DNA of 64,000 bases from Reinekea forsetii (GCF_002795845.1 NZ_CP011797.1:2704001-2768000), one strand, 5' to 3'; shown: positions 28,028 through 37,399, counted from the first letter of the stretch. The notes: generated by a model from the sequence alone, not told the origin. Numbers and translations are program-made.

Positions 28028-29431
28028 TCAGCTGAGTACTTTTTTGGCGGCACACTCGCCCGCAATAGCACCCAGTACCACCGCGTGCAACAAGCCATTT
28101 CCCGACAGATAACCGGTGTCGTTCGAACCGGACACACCGCGTGCGGCGCCGCCTGCAGCAAACAGATTGGGCATTACATCACCCGTCGCGGAGAGCACTC
28201 GACCGGCAGTATCTATTTCCAAACCCCCCTGGGTATGAAACAACGCGCCGGTCACCTTAATGGCGTAAAAAGGTGCCACCAACTGCTGTTCCGGTACGAA
28301 GGTACGCCCCAAGGCATCGGGCTCGGCTGCCTCGCTCGATTGCGTCATAAGCGCAAACATCTGCTCGAGCTTGGTATCGTCCAAACCCAGTCCGGTAGCA
28401 AGTTCCGCCCGTGAGGCAAAGCTCTTCACCGATTTGGTGGTCAAGGCATTCTGATAGTCCTCAAACGCCAATAGGGTTTGATGAATACGCTCGTCATAGA
28501 TATTAAAGACGTAGCCGGTCGGTTGCGCTAACACCTTGGCCGCGGCTTCAGAGTAACCCTGGTTTTCATCGGCGAAACGCTCGGTGTCGGTATTCACCTG
28601 CACCCCCCCCTGCATCATCACGGCCCACGAGATCAATGTCTGCGGTGGATCGGCTAAGGAGCCGTGTCCTTGGAAGGCCGTTAAATCCATTAGGCTGGCG
28701 CCGAGTTGTTCGCCCCAAATGACCGCGTCACCCTGATTGCCCTCATGGCCATAATAGAGCGCCTTATTCATCTGCGGCAGATATTTATCAACCAGGGCTT
28801 TGTTGCCGCCATAGCCATTGCAGGCCAGCAACAGGGCATCACAACCGATGGTCTCAACCTGACCATCGGGTTGTTGATAGGAAACGCCCTGAATGCAGCT
28901 TTGCGCATCAACATATAGGGCCGTAACATGAGCATTGGTGAGAATATCAACGCCCGCTTCGGCCGCCGCATTGAGCAAGGTGCTCATTAATTCCTGACCC
29001 GTGCGGCGCGGCGTACTGTGCATGCGCATTTGACTGTGACCTGGATACAAGAACCCTTGGACCAGCTCGAATGGGATCTTGTGCTGGTCGGCCAGCCACT
29101 CGATGACCCGAGCGGATTGATCTGCTAACACCTGAACGATACTGGGGTCGGCTTCGTTGTGATTCTTATGCTGGATGTCGTCAACCATTAAGCCGGGGCT
29201 ATCGACAACACCTGCCGCGGTTTGAAAGCGAGTGTTCGCAGCGGGGATAAACCCACTGGACATAAAGGTGCTGCCGCGCGGCGTATTGTCCCGCTCCAGC
29301 ACGACCAGCTCGATGCCCAATTCCTTAGCGGCCAAGGCCGCCACCAATCCGCAGGCACCCGCGCCGATAATCACCAACGGTATCCTGACTTCAAACGGAT
29401 GCTGTACTTCATCAAAGGCAATTACGGTCAT
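28028..29431 (-). CDS. FAD-dependent oxidoreductase, fumarate reductase/succinate dehydrogenase flavoprotein family
   Basis: A 467-residue flavoprotein: N-terminal FAD motif VIIGAGACGLVAALAA, then the long FRD-type substrate domain and a C-terminal GGAARGVSGSNDTGYLSGNG FAD-contact segment. Family members add or remove hydrogen across a C-C bond next to a carboxylate or carbonyl (fumarate reductase, tricarballylate dehydrogenase, ketosteroid dehydrogenase). In this operon it could form or reduce the double bond of a succinate/maleate-like intermediate or of the parent imide. The start ATG 29431 overlaps the upstream stop as ATGA, which decides the start. Last gene of the five-gene minus operon. 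Confidence 0.88.
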   Translation of the reverse strand: MTVIAFDEVQHPFEVRIPLVIIGAGACGLVAALAAKELGIELVVLERDNTPRGSTFMSSGFIPAANTRFQTAAGVVDSPGLMVDDIQHKNHNEADPSIVQVLADQSARVIEWLADQHKIPFELVQGFLYPGHSQMRMHSTPRRTGQELMSTLLNAAAEAGVDILTNAHVTALYVDAQSCIQGVSYQQPDGQVETIGCDALLLACNGYGGNKALVDKYLPQMNKALYYGHEGNQGDAVIWGEQLGASLMDLTAFQGHGSLADPPQTLISWAVMMQGGVQVNTDTERFADENQGYSEAAAKVLAQPTGYVFNIYDERIHQTLLAFEDYQNALTTKSVKSFASRAELATGLGLDDTKLEQMFALMTQSSEAAEPDALGRTFVPEQQLVAPFYAIKVTGALFHTQGGLEIDTAGRVLSATGDVMPNLFAAGGAARGVSGSNDTGYLSGNGLLHAVVLGAIAGECAAKKVLS

Positions 29432-30354
29432 TTCTGTACACCACTGTGTTGAATAATCTCTGCCGCCGAGGCTTGCCAAATATCATCGTGTTGATTGATA
29501 TAGTCCAGTATCTGCTCCAAACAGCCTATACGATGGGGTTGCCCGGTCAGCCACGGGTGCAGGCTCAGACCGAGCATCCGACCACTCTTTTGTTGTTTCG
29601 CTTCGGCCACCAGGTAATCAATCGCATCGATCACTTGGACCACCCAGGCATCTTCAGAATGCAGGTTGCCGCAAATAACATGCGCGTCCTCTATCTCGGT
29701 TTGCAGCGGCAGCATGGTCAGTGGGCCATTAGGCGTGTTAAAGGCATAAGGCAGGTCGTCATTCACCCAATCGCAACAGTATTCAATGCCTGCTTTGCGC
29801 AGCAATTCAGGCGTATGGGCACTTTGGTTGCGCGCCGGGCTTAACCAGCCGCGAATATCTCGCTTGCTGTTGTCCCGCAGGCTATTGACAGCACGGGTGA
29901 CAATCTCGGCTTCCTCGTTGATGTCCTGGCCACCATAGTGCAGATGGTCCATGTTCCAACCGTGGCAGATCAGCTCGGCATTCTGGTCGAGTAACTGCGC
30001 CAAGAGATAGGGGTTATCATTGGCCAGCTGTGCGCTAACCGCATAGGTCGGTTTAATATTGTAACGTTCAAACGTCTTGAAAAAGCGATACAGACCCACC
30101 CTATTGCCATAGTCCCTGAGCGAATAGTGCCGCAGGTCCGGATACGGCATGGCCATACCGTAGGGTACCTTGAAGGGTACGCCGCGCTGATTCAAGGGGA
30201 AAAACTGCACCGACGTATTCACCCATACGGCCAGCGACTTGCCATTAGGCCACTGTATCGGGGCGCGATCGTGGAGCATCGACCAGTCGTAATGATCGTG
30301 GTCGTTACCATAGCGGCGCATGGGGTATTTTAGATACTCATCTGGTAATGCCAC
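29428..30354 (-). CDS. Polysaccharide-deacetylase-fold hydrolase (allantoinase/imidase-like), paralogue 2
   Basis: A 308-residue NodB-fold hydrolase. The usual metal-binding TFDDG strand is replaced by LAVWVNTSVQFF, as in the PuuE-type allantoinases, so it is unlikely to be a true carbohydrate deacetylase. The conserved later motifs ELICHGWNMDH and GWLSPARNQSAHTPELL remain. PuuE relatives open cyclic amides; with an amidase gene next door, opening a cyclic imide or ureide is the best guess. I start at GTG 30354, which has GGGAGG seven bases upstream and lies two bases after the preceding stop. It is a diverged paralogue of the next gene upstream. Confidence 0.82.
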   Translation of the reverse strand: MALPDEYLKYPMRRYGNDHDHYDWSMLHDRAPIQWPNGKSLAVWVNTSVQFFPLNQRGVPFKVPYGMAMPYPDLRHYSLRDYGNRVGLYRFFKTFERYNIKPTYAVSAQLANDNPYLLAQLLDQNAELICHGWNMDHLHYGGQDINEEAEIVTRAVNSLRDNSKRDIRGWLSPARNQSAHTPELLRKAGIEYCCDWVNDDLPYAFNTPNGPLTMLPLQTEIEDAHVICGNLHSEDAWVVQVIDAIDYLVAEAKQQKSGRMLGLSLHPWLTGQPHRIGCLEQILDYINQHDDIWQASAAEIIQHSGVQK

Positions 30355-30355
30355 C

Positions 30356-31294
30356 TTATCGCCCTCCCAATTTGGCCGCGATATCACTACTCGCGTCGTC
30401 GTAACAGTTTGCTAAATAGTAATCGGCTATCTCTTTGCCTGTCGCCACCCAAACATCGGGGTGGCCGGTAATGTACTCAAGCGCTTCTTCAAACGCCTTA
30501 ATGCGATGCGCGTTACTGACTTGGTAGCTATGGGTCGGAATACACATCACCGTGCCCGATTCGGCACCTTCCTGATACAGTCGATCAAAATGGCGTTTCA
30601 ACATCTTAAGATATTGGCGCGGCTCAACCTTGTTCACCGCATAGACAATGGTATCGTTCATTTCCAGAGAATAGGGCATGGAAATAAAGCGCTTACCGGA
30701 GCGAGTATTCACCGGTGTGGGTTGATCATCGTGAAACAGATCGCAGGTATAGTAGCCGGCTTCGTCGCCAAACAACTCGGTACCAACTTCGGCAAATATA
30801 TCGAGGGTGTGTTCCGAATGCGATAAGGCAGGTGCCAAATAGCCGGCACATTTTTGGCCGGTGTGCTTATAGATGGTTTCGATACTGTCGCGGATCATCT
30901 CGCGCTCTTGCGCTTCGCTCATATTGTAGGTGTAACGAGTGTTGTAGACGCCGTGACTGAAGAATTCCCAGTCGCGTTCTTTGCACATTTGAATAATTTC
31001 CGGATGATGCTCGCACAGTGCGACCGACAGAGAAACAGAACCGCGAATATTATACTTATCGAGCAAGGCCATTTGACGTTGATGACCCACCCTATTACCC
31101 CAGTCGCGAATCGAAAAACCCGGTACAGCGGGATTGGGCTGTGGCCAAGGACTGCGCGATGGGTTGGGCGGTGGATTCAGTTCGTAATACTCAATGTTCG
31201 GGGCAACCCAAAACGCTACCTTGGCTCCGTTGGGCCACTTTATTTTCGGTCGATTGTTGTAGGCCCAATAGTCGTAAGCAGCGAGCTTTTCCAT
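30356..31294 (-). CDS. Polysaccharide-deacetylase-fold hydrolase (allantoinase/imidase-like), paralogue 1
   Basis: A 312-residue relative of the preceding entry with the same NodB fold and the same loss of the metal-binding Asp pair (VAFWVAPNIEYY where TFDDG would be). Conserved pieces are WEFFSHGVYNTRY and GYLAPALSHSEHTLDIF. Two paralogues side by side suggest either a heteromeric enzyme or two related ring-opening steps. ATG 31294 has AGAGGA eight bases upstream and avoids overlapping the amidase gene that ends at 31317. Likely cytoplasmic: no signal peptide. Confidence 0.82.
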   Translation of the reverse strand: MEKLAAYDYWAYNNRPKIKWPNGAKVAFWVAPNIEYYELNPPPNPSRSPWPQPNPAVPGFSIRDWGNRVGHQRQMALLDKYNIRGSVSLSVALCEHHPEIIQMCKERDWEFFSHGVYNTRYTYNMSEAQEREMIRDSIETIYKHTGQKCAGYLAPALSHSEHTLDIFAEVGTELFGDEAGYYTCDLFHDDQPTPVNTRSGKRFISMPYSLEMNDTIVYAVNKVEPRQYLKMLKRHFDRLYQEGAESGTVMCIPTHSYQVSNAHRIKAFEEALEYITGHPDVWVATGKEIADYYLANCYDDASSDIAAKLGGR

Positions 31295-31316
31295 TTCTAT
31301 ATCCTCTAGCCAATAT

Positions 31317-31982
31317 TTACGAACGCGCGCCCAATTCAGCAATTACATCGGCTACCGTCATGACATCGGCATACTTAAGATGTAAGTCAGTCAGATTCGC
31401 GAAGTGGTAACTTTCATGCTTATCCGATACACATTCTTGCGGAACAATGGTTCGGTAGCCGCGGGATAGGCTATCGACCGCTGTAGCGCGAATGCAACCC
31501 GATGTCGAGCCTCCGGTTAAAATAAGGGTGTCAACCTGGTGCCAAACCAATAATGACTGCAAGGGTGTTTCGAAAAAAGCCGATGGCATACGTTTGGTAT
31601 AGACCGCTTCGTTTTTGTAATCGATGTCTAACCGATCATCAAATTCGCTTCGGGCCGAGTCGAATTTTATGTTCTGCAATGAGTCCGGCGTATCCGTGCG
31701 CGTGCCCCAGATCCCGGCGTCTGCGGCAGAGTCCATATAAGCAACATGGGTCCATACAACCGGCCAGTTGAGCGAGCGGAATAATTTCACCAGATCCATG
31801 GTATAACCAAGTTGATTGGGATCTGTTTCATAGGCGGTCTTATAAAGATCAGTTCGGGTATAGGCTTTTTGAGGATCTATATTGATCAGCGCCGCTTTTT
31901 TACCAAACCCAAACGGGACTCGTTGCGGATTATTAATGACTTCGTTAAATATCTCTCTAGCTGTTTGGTCTGAAGTTATCAT
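31317..31982 (-). CDS. Isochorismatase-family amidohydrolase (N-carbamoylsarcosine/maleamate amidase type)
   Basis: A 221-residue cysteine hydrolase. The catalytic triad can be placed as Asp in INIDPQKAYT, Lys in YTKRMPSAFF and Cys in STSGCIRATAVDSL (about residue 160). The CIRATAVDSLSRGYR pattern is that of N-carbamoylsarcosine amidase, maleamate amidase (NicF) and ureide amidases, i.e. enzymes that release ammonia from a linear amide. It would fit as the step after ring opening by the deacetylase-fold hydrolases. Exact substrate not determinable. Confidence 0.88.
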   Translation of the reverse strand: MITSDQTAREIFNEVINNPQRVPFGFGKKAALINIDPQKAYTRTDLYKTAYETDPNQLGYTMDLVKLFRSLNWPVVWTHVAYMDSAADAGIWGTRTDTPDSLQNIKFDSARSEFDDRLDIDYKNEAVYTKRMPSAFFETPLQSLLVWHQVDTLILTGGSTSGCIRATAVDSLSRGYRTIVPQECVSDKHESYHFANLTDLHLKYADVMTVADVIAELGARS

Positions 31983-32027
31983 TGATCGCTCCGTCTAGTG
32001 CATTGAATTATGTTGGTTATAAGCGCA

Positions 32028-32915
32028 TCAGCGCTCATATTTCTGACCCAGTTCGAGAATCGCATCAGTCTCTAAATATTCATTTAGTTGCCTAAAATCC
32101 AGCATCTGATCGCGAAACGGCGCCGTTGAGCCGTTGGCATGCAAGCTGGTGAAAAACTGTTTAGCCATATAGGTAAAGGCTCGCACCAGGGCGCCGGGGA
32201 AAATCACCAAAGAAAAACCAAGCTCTTCTAAACGCTTGGCGTCTTGCAACGGAGTATCACCCCCTTCGACCATATTTGCCATAATCGGCACTTTTTTGCC
32301 GAAGGCCGACATCACCCGATCGATATCGGTGCTGTTACGAATACCCTCAACAAAGACCATATCGGCACCGGCTTCGTAATAGGCGTTAGCCCGTTCGAGC
32401 GCTATATCAATGCCATCCACCGCTATGGCGTCGGTGCGCCCAATGATCAGGGTGTTTTCTGAGCACCGAGCGTCAACGGCTGCCTTAATTTTGCCGGCCA
32501 TCTCGCCTTGGCTGATGAGCGACTTGCCCTGCAAGTGACCACAGCGCTTGGGATAGGTTTGGTCTTCCAGCTGAATGGCGTTGGCACCGGAACGCTCGAG
32601 CATTTTAACGCTGCGGATCACGTTTAAGGCATTGCCAAAACCGGTATCGCAGTCGACTATGATGTCCAATTCACACCGCTCCTGAATCAATGCCAGGGTG
32701 TCGTTTATCTCCGTCACACTCATCAGGCCGATGTCCGGTCGCCCCAACTTGGTATAGGCCAAGCTGGCGCCGGACAGGTACACGGTGTCAAAACCGGCCT
32801 GGGCCGCCAGTGACGCGCTCAGTGCATCGTAAACGCCCGGGGCGACAACAATGGGCTCCTGCGCCAGACGTTGTTTTAAATTGAGGTTGTTGGATTTTTT
32901 TTCAACTGTGACCAT
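32028..32915 (-). CDS. Isocitrate lyase/PEP mutase superfamily lyase (2-methylmalate/2,3-dimethylmalate lyase-like)
   Basis: A 295-residue TIM-barrel lyase with the KRCGH motif (about residues 122-126) whose Cys is the catalytic acid in isocitrate, methylisocitrate and dimethylmalate lyases; mutases and hydrolases of the superfamily lack it. The Mg-binding DCDTGFGN is present. Length matches methylisocitrate and 2,3-dimethylmalate lyases (~290) rather than long isocitrate lyases. Facing a LeuCD-like hydratase, it most likely cleaves a 2-alkylmalate to pyruvate (or another 2-oxoacid) plus a short acid. ATG 32915 has AAGGTG upstream. First gene of the minus operon. Confidence 0.88.
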   Translation of the reverse strand: MVTVEKKSNNLNLKQRLAQEPIVVAPGVYDALSASLAAQAGFDTVYLSGASLAYTKLGRPDIGLMSVTEINDTLALIQERCELDIIVDCDTGFGNALNVIRSVKMLERSGANAIQLEDQTYPKRCGHLQGKSLISQGEMAGKIKAAVDARCSENTLIIGRTDAIAVDGIDIALERANAYYEAGADMVFVEGIRNSTDIDRVMSAFGKKVPIMANMVEGGDTPLQDAKRLEELGFSLVIFPGALVRAFTYMAKQFFTSLHANGSTAPFRDQMLDFRQLNEYLETDAILELGQKYER

Positions 32916-33174
32916 TGTTGAGCACCTTGATAACAAATAAGGGTGTTTGTGGCGTCCAGAATATCGACTACTTTTACCCAGCAACTTCCACCTAGCCAAT
33001 GGCAACTTACCTGGACGCCTAGTCCTCGTCACCCTAAACGGCATGGTGAAACGCCTATCGGGCTTGCTGTCAAATGCTTGTGCGCAACATCTGATTAACC
33101 TTTGAGGATGGTAACCTCTCAGGTAGGATTAGTTTGCCTGTAGCCAGTAGCTTGCATTTGAGCCGACGGAATCG

Positions 33175-33206
33175 ATACATTTAAATGTATTATTATTAAT
33201 ACATTT
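33175..33206. promoter_or_regulatory. GntR-type operator between the divergent arms
   Basis: AAATGTATTA (33183-33192) and TAATACATTT (33197-33206) form a perfect 10-bp inverted repeat with a 4-base spacer. It overlaps a second perfect palindrome, ATACATTTAAATGTAT (33175-33190). A -10 box TATAAT for gntR follows at 33213-33218. The site can control gntR and the minus operon together. Confidence 0.8.
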
Positions 33207-33262
33207 ATAGTCTATAATAAATGCAGCTGTCAAGACTTAGTTATGTACAAAAAGGAGAACGA

Positions 33263-34054
33263 ATGGACACTAAAGCGTCAAAGCGCGGCCTAGGTGCCAC
33301 TAAATCACATCAGCTGTTTTTGCTACTCAAGGAAACCATCGTCAGCGGTCGCATTGCGCCAGGCAACAAGCTGCCCGGCGAAATCGCCCTAGCCAAAGAG
33401 CATGGCTTATCCAGAGTCACGGTCCGGCGAGCAATGGAGGCGTTGGCCAACGAGAATTTAGTCGTGCGCTTGGCTGGCAAGGGCACCCTGGTCAAGGAAC
33501 AACCCGTCGGCGCAACCATCATGACGGCGAGCGTGGCCAACCTGTTACCGAACATGGTCACGATGAGCAAGAATTCAAATGTGAAATTGCTGGAATTCGC
33601 CTATGTCCAACCATCCGAACATATCCGAAGCCGGCTTGGCCTGGGCCCATCAGAGCGAACTCAACGCTCAGTTCGGGTTCGCTCAGCCGACGACAAACCC
33701 TTTTCGTATCTGGTCACCCATGTACCAGAGCCCATCGCATTGCATTACAACGAGAGCGATTTGGCGACGACGCCGTTGTTTGTTTTGCTGGAGCGCAGTG
33801 GCGTGTTGGTCGATCAGGCCAAGCAGGTCATTTCTGCCACTTTGGCGACCAGTGATGTGGCCAGTGCACTGCAGGTACCCGTGGGTTCGCCCCTTATTTC
33901 GCTCAACAGGGTGGTCATCGATCGCAATCAGCAAGGCGTGGAATACCTCACTGCACTGTACCGCCCAGACCGTTACCGTATTGAAATTGATCTCAGTCGA
34001 GCGGGCGATGAAGACTCACGCTATTGGCAAACAGTCGATGGCGAGAGCGATTAA
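33263..34054 (+). CDS. GntR-family (HutC subfamily) transcriptional regulator
   Basis: A 263-residue regulator with an N-terminal winged helix-turn-helix (about 15-80, GNKLPGEIALAKEHGLSRVTVRRAMEAL-like region) and a UTRA effector domain (about 95-250) characteristic of the HutC subfamily. It is set between the two arms of the catabolic regulon and flanked by matching operators at 33175-33206 and 34100-34123, so it should repress both arms and itself until a pathway intermediate binds. The ATG has AAAGGAG six bases upstream. Confidence 0.93.
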   Translation: MDTKASKRGLGATKSHQLFLLLKETIVSGRIAPGNKLPGEIALAKEHGLSRVTVRRAMEALANENLVVRLAGKGTLVKEQPVGATIMTASVANLLPNMVTMSKNSNVKLLEFAYVQPSEHIRSRLGLGPSERTQRSVRVRSADDKPFSYLVTHVPEPIALHYNESDLATTPLFVLLERSGVLVDQAKQVISATLATSDVASALQVPVGSPLISLNRVVIDRNQQGVEYLTALYRPDRYRIEIDLSRAGDEDSRYWQTVDGESD

Positions 34055-34099
34055 ACTGAGTTCATCGCTTGACATGCCTTGAACGGCTGGTATACCTTT

Positions 34100-34123
34100 G
34101 ATTGTGTTATTTGTAATACATTT
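34100..34123. promoter_or_regulatory. GntR-type operator upstream of the leuC-like gene
   Basis: The right arm TAATACATTT (34114-34123) is identical to the operator near gntR; the left arm GATTGTGTTA (34100-34109) matches 7 of 10 positions with the same 4-base spacing. Confidence 0.72.
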
Positions 34124-34173
34124 AAAGACCGAGCAAAAAACCGGCTAGCCGTCAGCGTTGGGTAAATTGTAGT

Positions 34174-35598
34174 ATGTCGCAACAAACATTTTTCGACAAA
34201 ATATGGCAGGCTCATGAAATTGAGGTCGCTGATGATGGCCAAAGCCTTATGTGGGTCGATCGGCATTTCGTCCATGAAGGTTCTTTCCACGCGTTTAACA
34301 AATTAACGGCGAGAAGCCTGCCGGTTAGCCACCCTGAGCTAACCTTTGGCGTCGCCGATCATTATGTACCGACTCGGTCTCGTTCATTAGGCGACCTGCC
34401 GCTAAAGTCGCAGAATATGATTCAAATGCTCAGCACCAATGCGCACGAGCACGGCATTAGGCTGTTCGATTTACACGATTCACGGCAAGGCATTGTCCAT
34501 GTGGTGGGTCCGGAACTCGGCCTGACCTTGCCAGGCACCTTTATTGTCTGCGGTGACAGTCACACCTCTACTCATGGCGGGCTCGGCGCACTGGCTTTTG
34601 GTATCGGCGCATCCGAAGTCGCACACGTTCTGGCAACTCAAACCCTTTGGCAAACCAAACCCAAGCAGATGCGCATTACCATTGATGGTGAGCTCGCTGA
34701 GGGCGTTACCGCTAAGGACATTGCCCTGCATTGGATCGGGCTATTGGGTGCGGACAGTGCCCGCGGACACGCGATTGAGTATGCAGGCAGCACCGTTAGC
34801 GCGTTGACGATTGAAGGCCGACTAACCCTTTGTAACCTGTCCATCGAAGCCGGCGGTCGCTGTGGCATGGTCGCACCAGATGAAAAAACTCTGAATTATC
34901 TAACGGGTAAAGCGTTCGCTCCGCGCGAAGACGATTTTATCCAGGCCGGACAGCATTGGCTCGGGCTGGTCACGGATGCACAGGCAACCTTTGATCGTGA
35001 AGTGCATATCAACGCTGCGGACATAGGCCCAACCGTCACCTGGGGCGTGTCACCGGAAGAGGCCATTTCAGTAAACAGTCCAATTCCCGACCCCAGCCAT
35101 GCGGCGCACTCGGCCAAGGCCAAACAATGGGCCAGCAGCTTGGATTATATGGGCTTAACGGCGGGTCAGTCATTGCAGGATGTGCTGATTGACCGGGTAT
35201 TTATCGGGTCTTGCACCAATGCTCGCTTAGAAGACTTACGCAGTGCGGCCCAGGTGCTACAGGGTCGTAAATGTGTCATACCCGGTATCGTGTCGCCTGG
35301 CTCTAGCTCGGTAAAGGCTCTGGCCGAGGCAGAAGGATTGGATTCAATCTTTATCAATGCTGGGCTTGAGTGGCATGAAGCAGGTTGTTCAATGTGTGTC
35401 GGCATGAACGGCGACTTGATTGGGCCCGGCGAACGCTGCGCCTCATCAACCAACCGAAATTTCAAAGGCCGACAAGGCCCTGGTGCGCGCACCCATCTCA
35501 TGTCACCTGCCATGGTTGCGGCGGCCGCAGTAACGGGTCGCATTACCGACTTCCGCCAGCTGCCCCAAGTAGATGCCATTCAGGAGGCCGCGCTATGA
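34174..35598 (+). CDS. Aconitase-family (LeuC-like) hydratase large subunit
   Basis: A 474-residue protein aligning over its whole length with bacterial 3-isopropylmalate dehydratase large subunit LeuC. Iron-sulfur ligands are Cys347 (GSCTN), Cys405 and Cys408 (GCSMC). The location in a GntR-controlled catabolic cluster, without leuA or leuB, argues that it is a paralogue acting on another substrate. LeuCD enzymes also hydrate citraconate and similar maleate-type acids, so it probably hydrates a maleate homologue to the 2-alkylmalate cleaved by the lyase at 32028. It overlaps the small-subunit gene as ATGA. Confidence 0.9.
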   Translation: MSQQTFFDKIWQAHEIEVADDGQSLMWVDRHFVHEGSFHAFNKLTARSLPVSHPELTFGVADHYVPTRSRSLGDLPLKSQNMIQMLSTNAHEHGIRLFDLHDSRQGIVHVVGPELGLTLPGTFIVCGDSHTSTHGGLGALAFGIGASEVAHVLATQTLWQTKPKQMRITIDGELAEGVTAKDIALHWIGLLGADSARGHAIEYAGSTVSALTIEGRLTLCNLSIEAGGRCGMVAPDEKTLNYLTGKAFAPREDDFIQAGQHWLGLVTDAQATFDREVHINAADIGPTVTWGVSPEEAISVNSPIPDPSHAAHSAKAKQWASSLDYMGLTAGQSLQDVLIDRVFIGSCTNARLEDLRSAAQVLQGRKCVIPGIVSPGSSSVKALAEAEGLDSIFINAGLEWHEAGCSMCVGMNGDLIGPGERCASSTNRNFKGRQGPGARTHLMSPAMVAAAAVTGRITDFRQLPQVDAIQEAAL

Positions 35599-36254
35599 CA
35601 CCGTTCAAGCAACTGGACGCAAAATGCTTTCCGCTCGATGCCGCCAATGTCGACACGGACCAGCTGATCCCGGCCAGGTTCATGCAAGAGCCGCGCAGCG
35701 TCGGCTATGGCCAGTTCCTGCTGTACGACCAACGCTTTGACAGCAACAACAGCGCAATAGAAGCATTTAGGTTAAATCAAACTCGCTTGGCGGACGCCGG
35801 TATTATAGTGGCTAAACGCAATTTTGGCGCCGGCTCATCGCGAGAGGCCGCAGTCTATGCCTTAGTTGACTATGGCTTTCGCTGTGTCATCGCACCCAGT
35901 TTTGGTGACATTTTTTCCAGCAACGCGGTTAACAATGGTTTGTTACCCGCCCTAGTCACCGAGGCTGATGCGCAGAAATTGATCGACTATTGTCAAAATC
36001 AGTTGGCAAGCTCGCTAACTACCGCCCCGATCATTTCTGTTGACTTGGAAAATAAACAGATTCGTTGCGCTGACAGGTCCATAGCGTTTGAGATTAAATC
36101 CGCTTGGCGCTCTAAACTGCTCAACGGGTGGGATGACATAGAGTTAACGCAGGCTTACAGCGAAAACATTGCTCAGTTTTACACCGACTATCAATTGCGT
36201 TCTCCATGGGCGGTAACGCCTCAGGATAATACTATATTGGCAGTTAATAATTAA
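35595..36254 (+). CDS. Aconitase-family (LeuD-like) hydratase small subunit
   Basis: A 219-residue swivelling small subunit related to LeuD: N-terminal NVDTDQLIPARFM and the central KRNFGAGSSREAA motif with the phosphate/carboxylate-binding Ser-Arg, then CVIAPSFGDIFSSNAVNNGLLPA. It completes the hydratase with the preceding large subunit. The start ATG 35595 overlaps the large-subunit stop; the open frame continues upstream only by chance. Length is typical of LeuD (200-215). Confidence 0.92.
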   Translation: MTPFKQLDAKCFPLDAANVDTDQLIPARFMQEPRSVGYGQFLLYDQRFDSNNSAIEAFRLNQTRLADAGIIVAKRNFGAGSSREAAVYALVDYGFRCVIAPSFGDIFSSNAVNNGLLPALVTEADAQKLIDYCQNQLASSLTTAPIISVDLENKQIRCADRSIAFEIKSAWRSKLLNGWDDIELTQAYSENIAQFYTDYQLRSPWAVTPQDNTILAVNN

Positions 36255-36359
36255 AACGCACCAGTGAAAAGACCATCAAAACTCTAATGCAGTCAGCTTC
36301 GACCGAGCCTTGGTTTAACTTGATTCAACTGAGAATAATAATAACTAGAGGACAACAGA

Positions 36360-37379
36360 ATGAGACATTCAATCTTTAATAAAACGGCAATTGCTATTGG
36401 CTTGGTATCGGCGATGTCTTTTTCGGCAAAGACCTTTGCTGAAGATACCATTACCGCAGTGCATGCATTCAACACCTCGTTAATCTATACCAAAAGCTTC
36501 TTGAGTTTTGTCGACAAGCTCAATGAACGCGGCAAGGGCGTCATCCAGATTGACGTCAAGGGTGGTCCAGAGGTTATAGGCTTGGGTGAACAGCCAGACG
36601 CAGTGCGTAACGGCGTGGTCGATATGGCCTACACCGCTGCAAGCTTTTATGGTGGCACCATCCCTGAGCGTGACATCATGGTCGCCTCAAACACCAACGG
36701 CATCTATGCTCGAGAAAGCGGTGGCATCGACTTGTTAAATGAAATACACCAAGAGAAGATGGGCGTTTACTACCTTGGCTGGTTCGACAGCGGAGTGAGT
36801 TATAACCTTTACACCGTAAATGAGCCAAAGATCGGAGCGGATGGGAAACTTGACCTGGAAGGCCTAAAACTAAGAAGCAACGCCGTTTATGATGCGTTTT
36901 TCCGTAGTTACCTAGGTGCAGAGCCAATCAGCATGCCAACAACGGATGTCTATGCCGGTTTGGAACGAAATGTCGTGAACGCCACCGGTTGGACTCAGAT
37001 TGGCCTAAAAGACCTGAACTGGGACCGCTTCTTGAACTATCGGATTGAACCGTCTTTCTTTTCAACCGATATGGGCGTAATTATTAATATAGACGCTTGG
37101 AATGAATTGAGTGCTGAATCGAAAAAAATCCTCCAAGCAGTAGCCATTGAGCATGAGCGCGACAGCGCCCTATCGTTGGCGAGCCTAGGCGACACACAAA
37201 AAGCCGAAATGGTCGCAGACGGCATGAAGATTGTTGACTTGACTGGTGATGTTCGTGATCAGTTTTCCCAAGCAGCTCGTGAAGCAACCTGGGAGCGCAT
37301 GGTTAGCCAGATGTCCCGCCATCCAATGGGTCTCAAGCATTACGATACCTTGGTCGAGAAATTCAACAAACTCGATTAA
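36360..37379 (+). CDS. TRAP transporter solute-binding protein (DctP family), GntR regulon
   Basis: A 339-residue periplasmic receptor with a signal peptide ending near residue 29 (SAKTFAED). The conserved region LEGLKLRSNAVYDAF carries the carboxylate-binding Arg, followed by MPTTDVYAGLERNVVNATGW. It differs clearly from the DctP at 5892. By context it should bind the growth substrate of the pathway, probably a cyclic imide-derived acid, half-amide or alkylated dicarboxylate; the ligand is inferred only. Located 105 bases after the LeuD-like gene. Confidence 0.93.
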   Translation: MRHSIFNKTAIAIGLVSAMSFSAKTFAEDTITAVHAFNTSLIYTKSFLSFVDKLNERGKGVIQIDVKGGPEVIGLGEQPDAVRNGVVDMAYTAASFYGGTIPERDIMVASNTNGIYARESGGIDLLNEIHQEKMGVYYLGWFDSGVSYNLYTVNEPKIGADGKLDLEGLKLRSNAVYDAFFRSYLGAEPISMPTTDVYAGLERNVVNATGWTQIGLKDLNWDRFLNYRIEPSFFSTDMGVIINIDAWNELSAESKKILQAVAIEHERDSALSLASLGDTQKAEMVADGMKIVDLTGDVRDQFSQAAREATWERMVSQMSRHPMGLKHYDTLVEKFNKLD

Positions 37380-37399
37380 TACTGTCTAAGGCTTCTACT

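Noticed and set aside
34174-36254. Leucine biosynthesis leuCD
   Set aside because: No leuA or leuB is adjacent; the genes sit in a GntR-controlled catabolic cluster with a lyase and importer, so they are better read as a paralogous hydratase. Without the rest of the genome this is not final.
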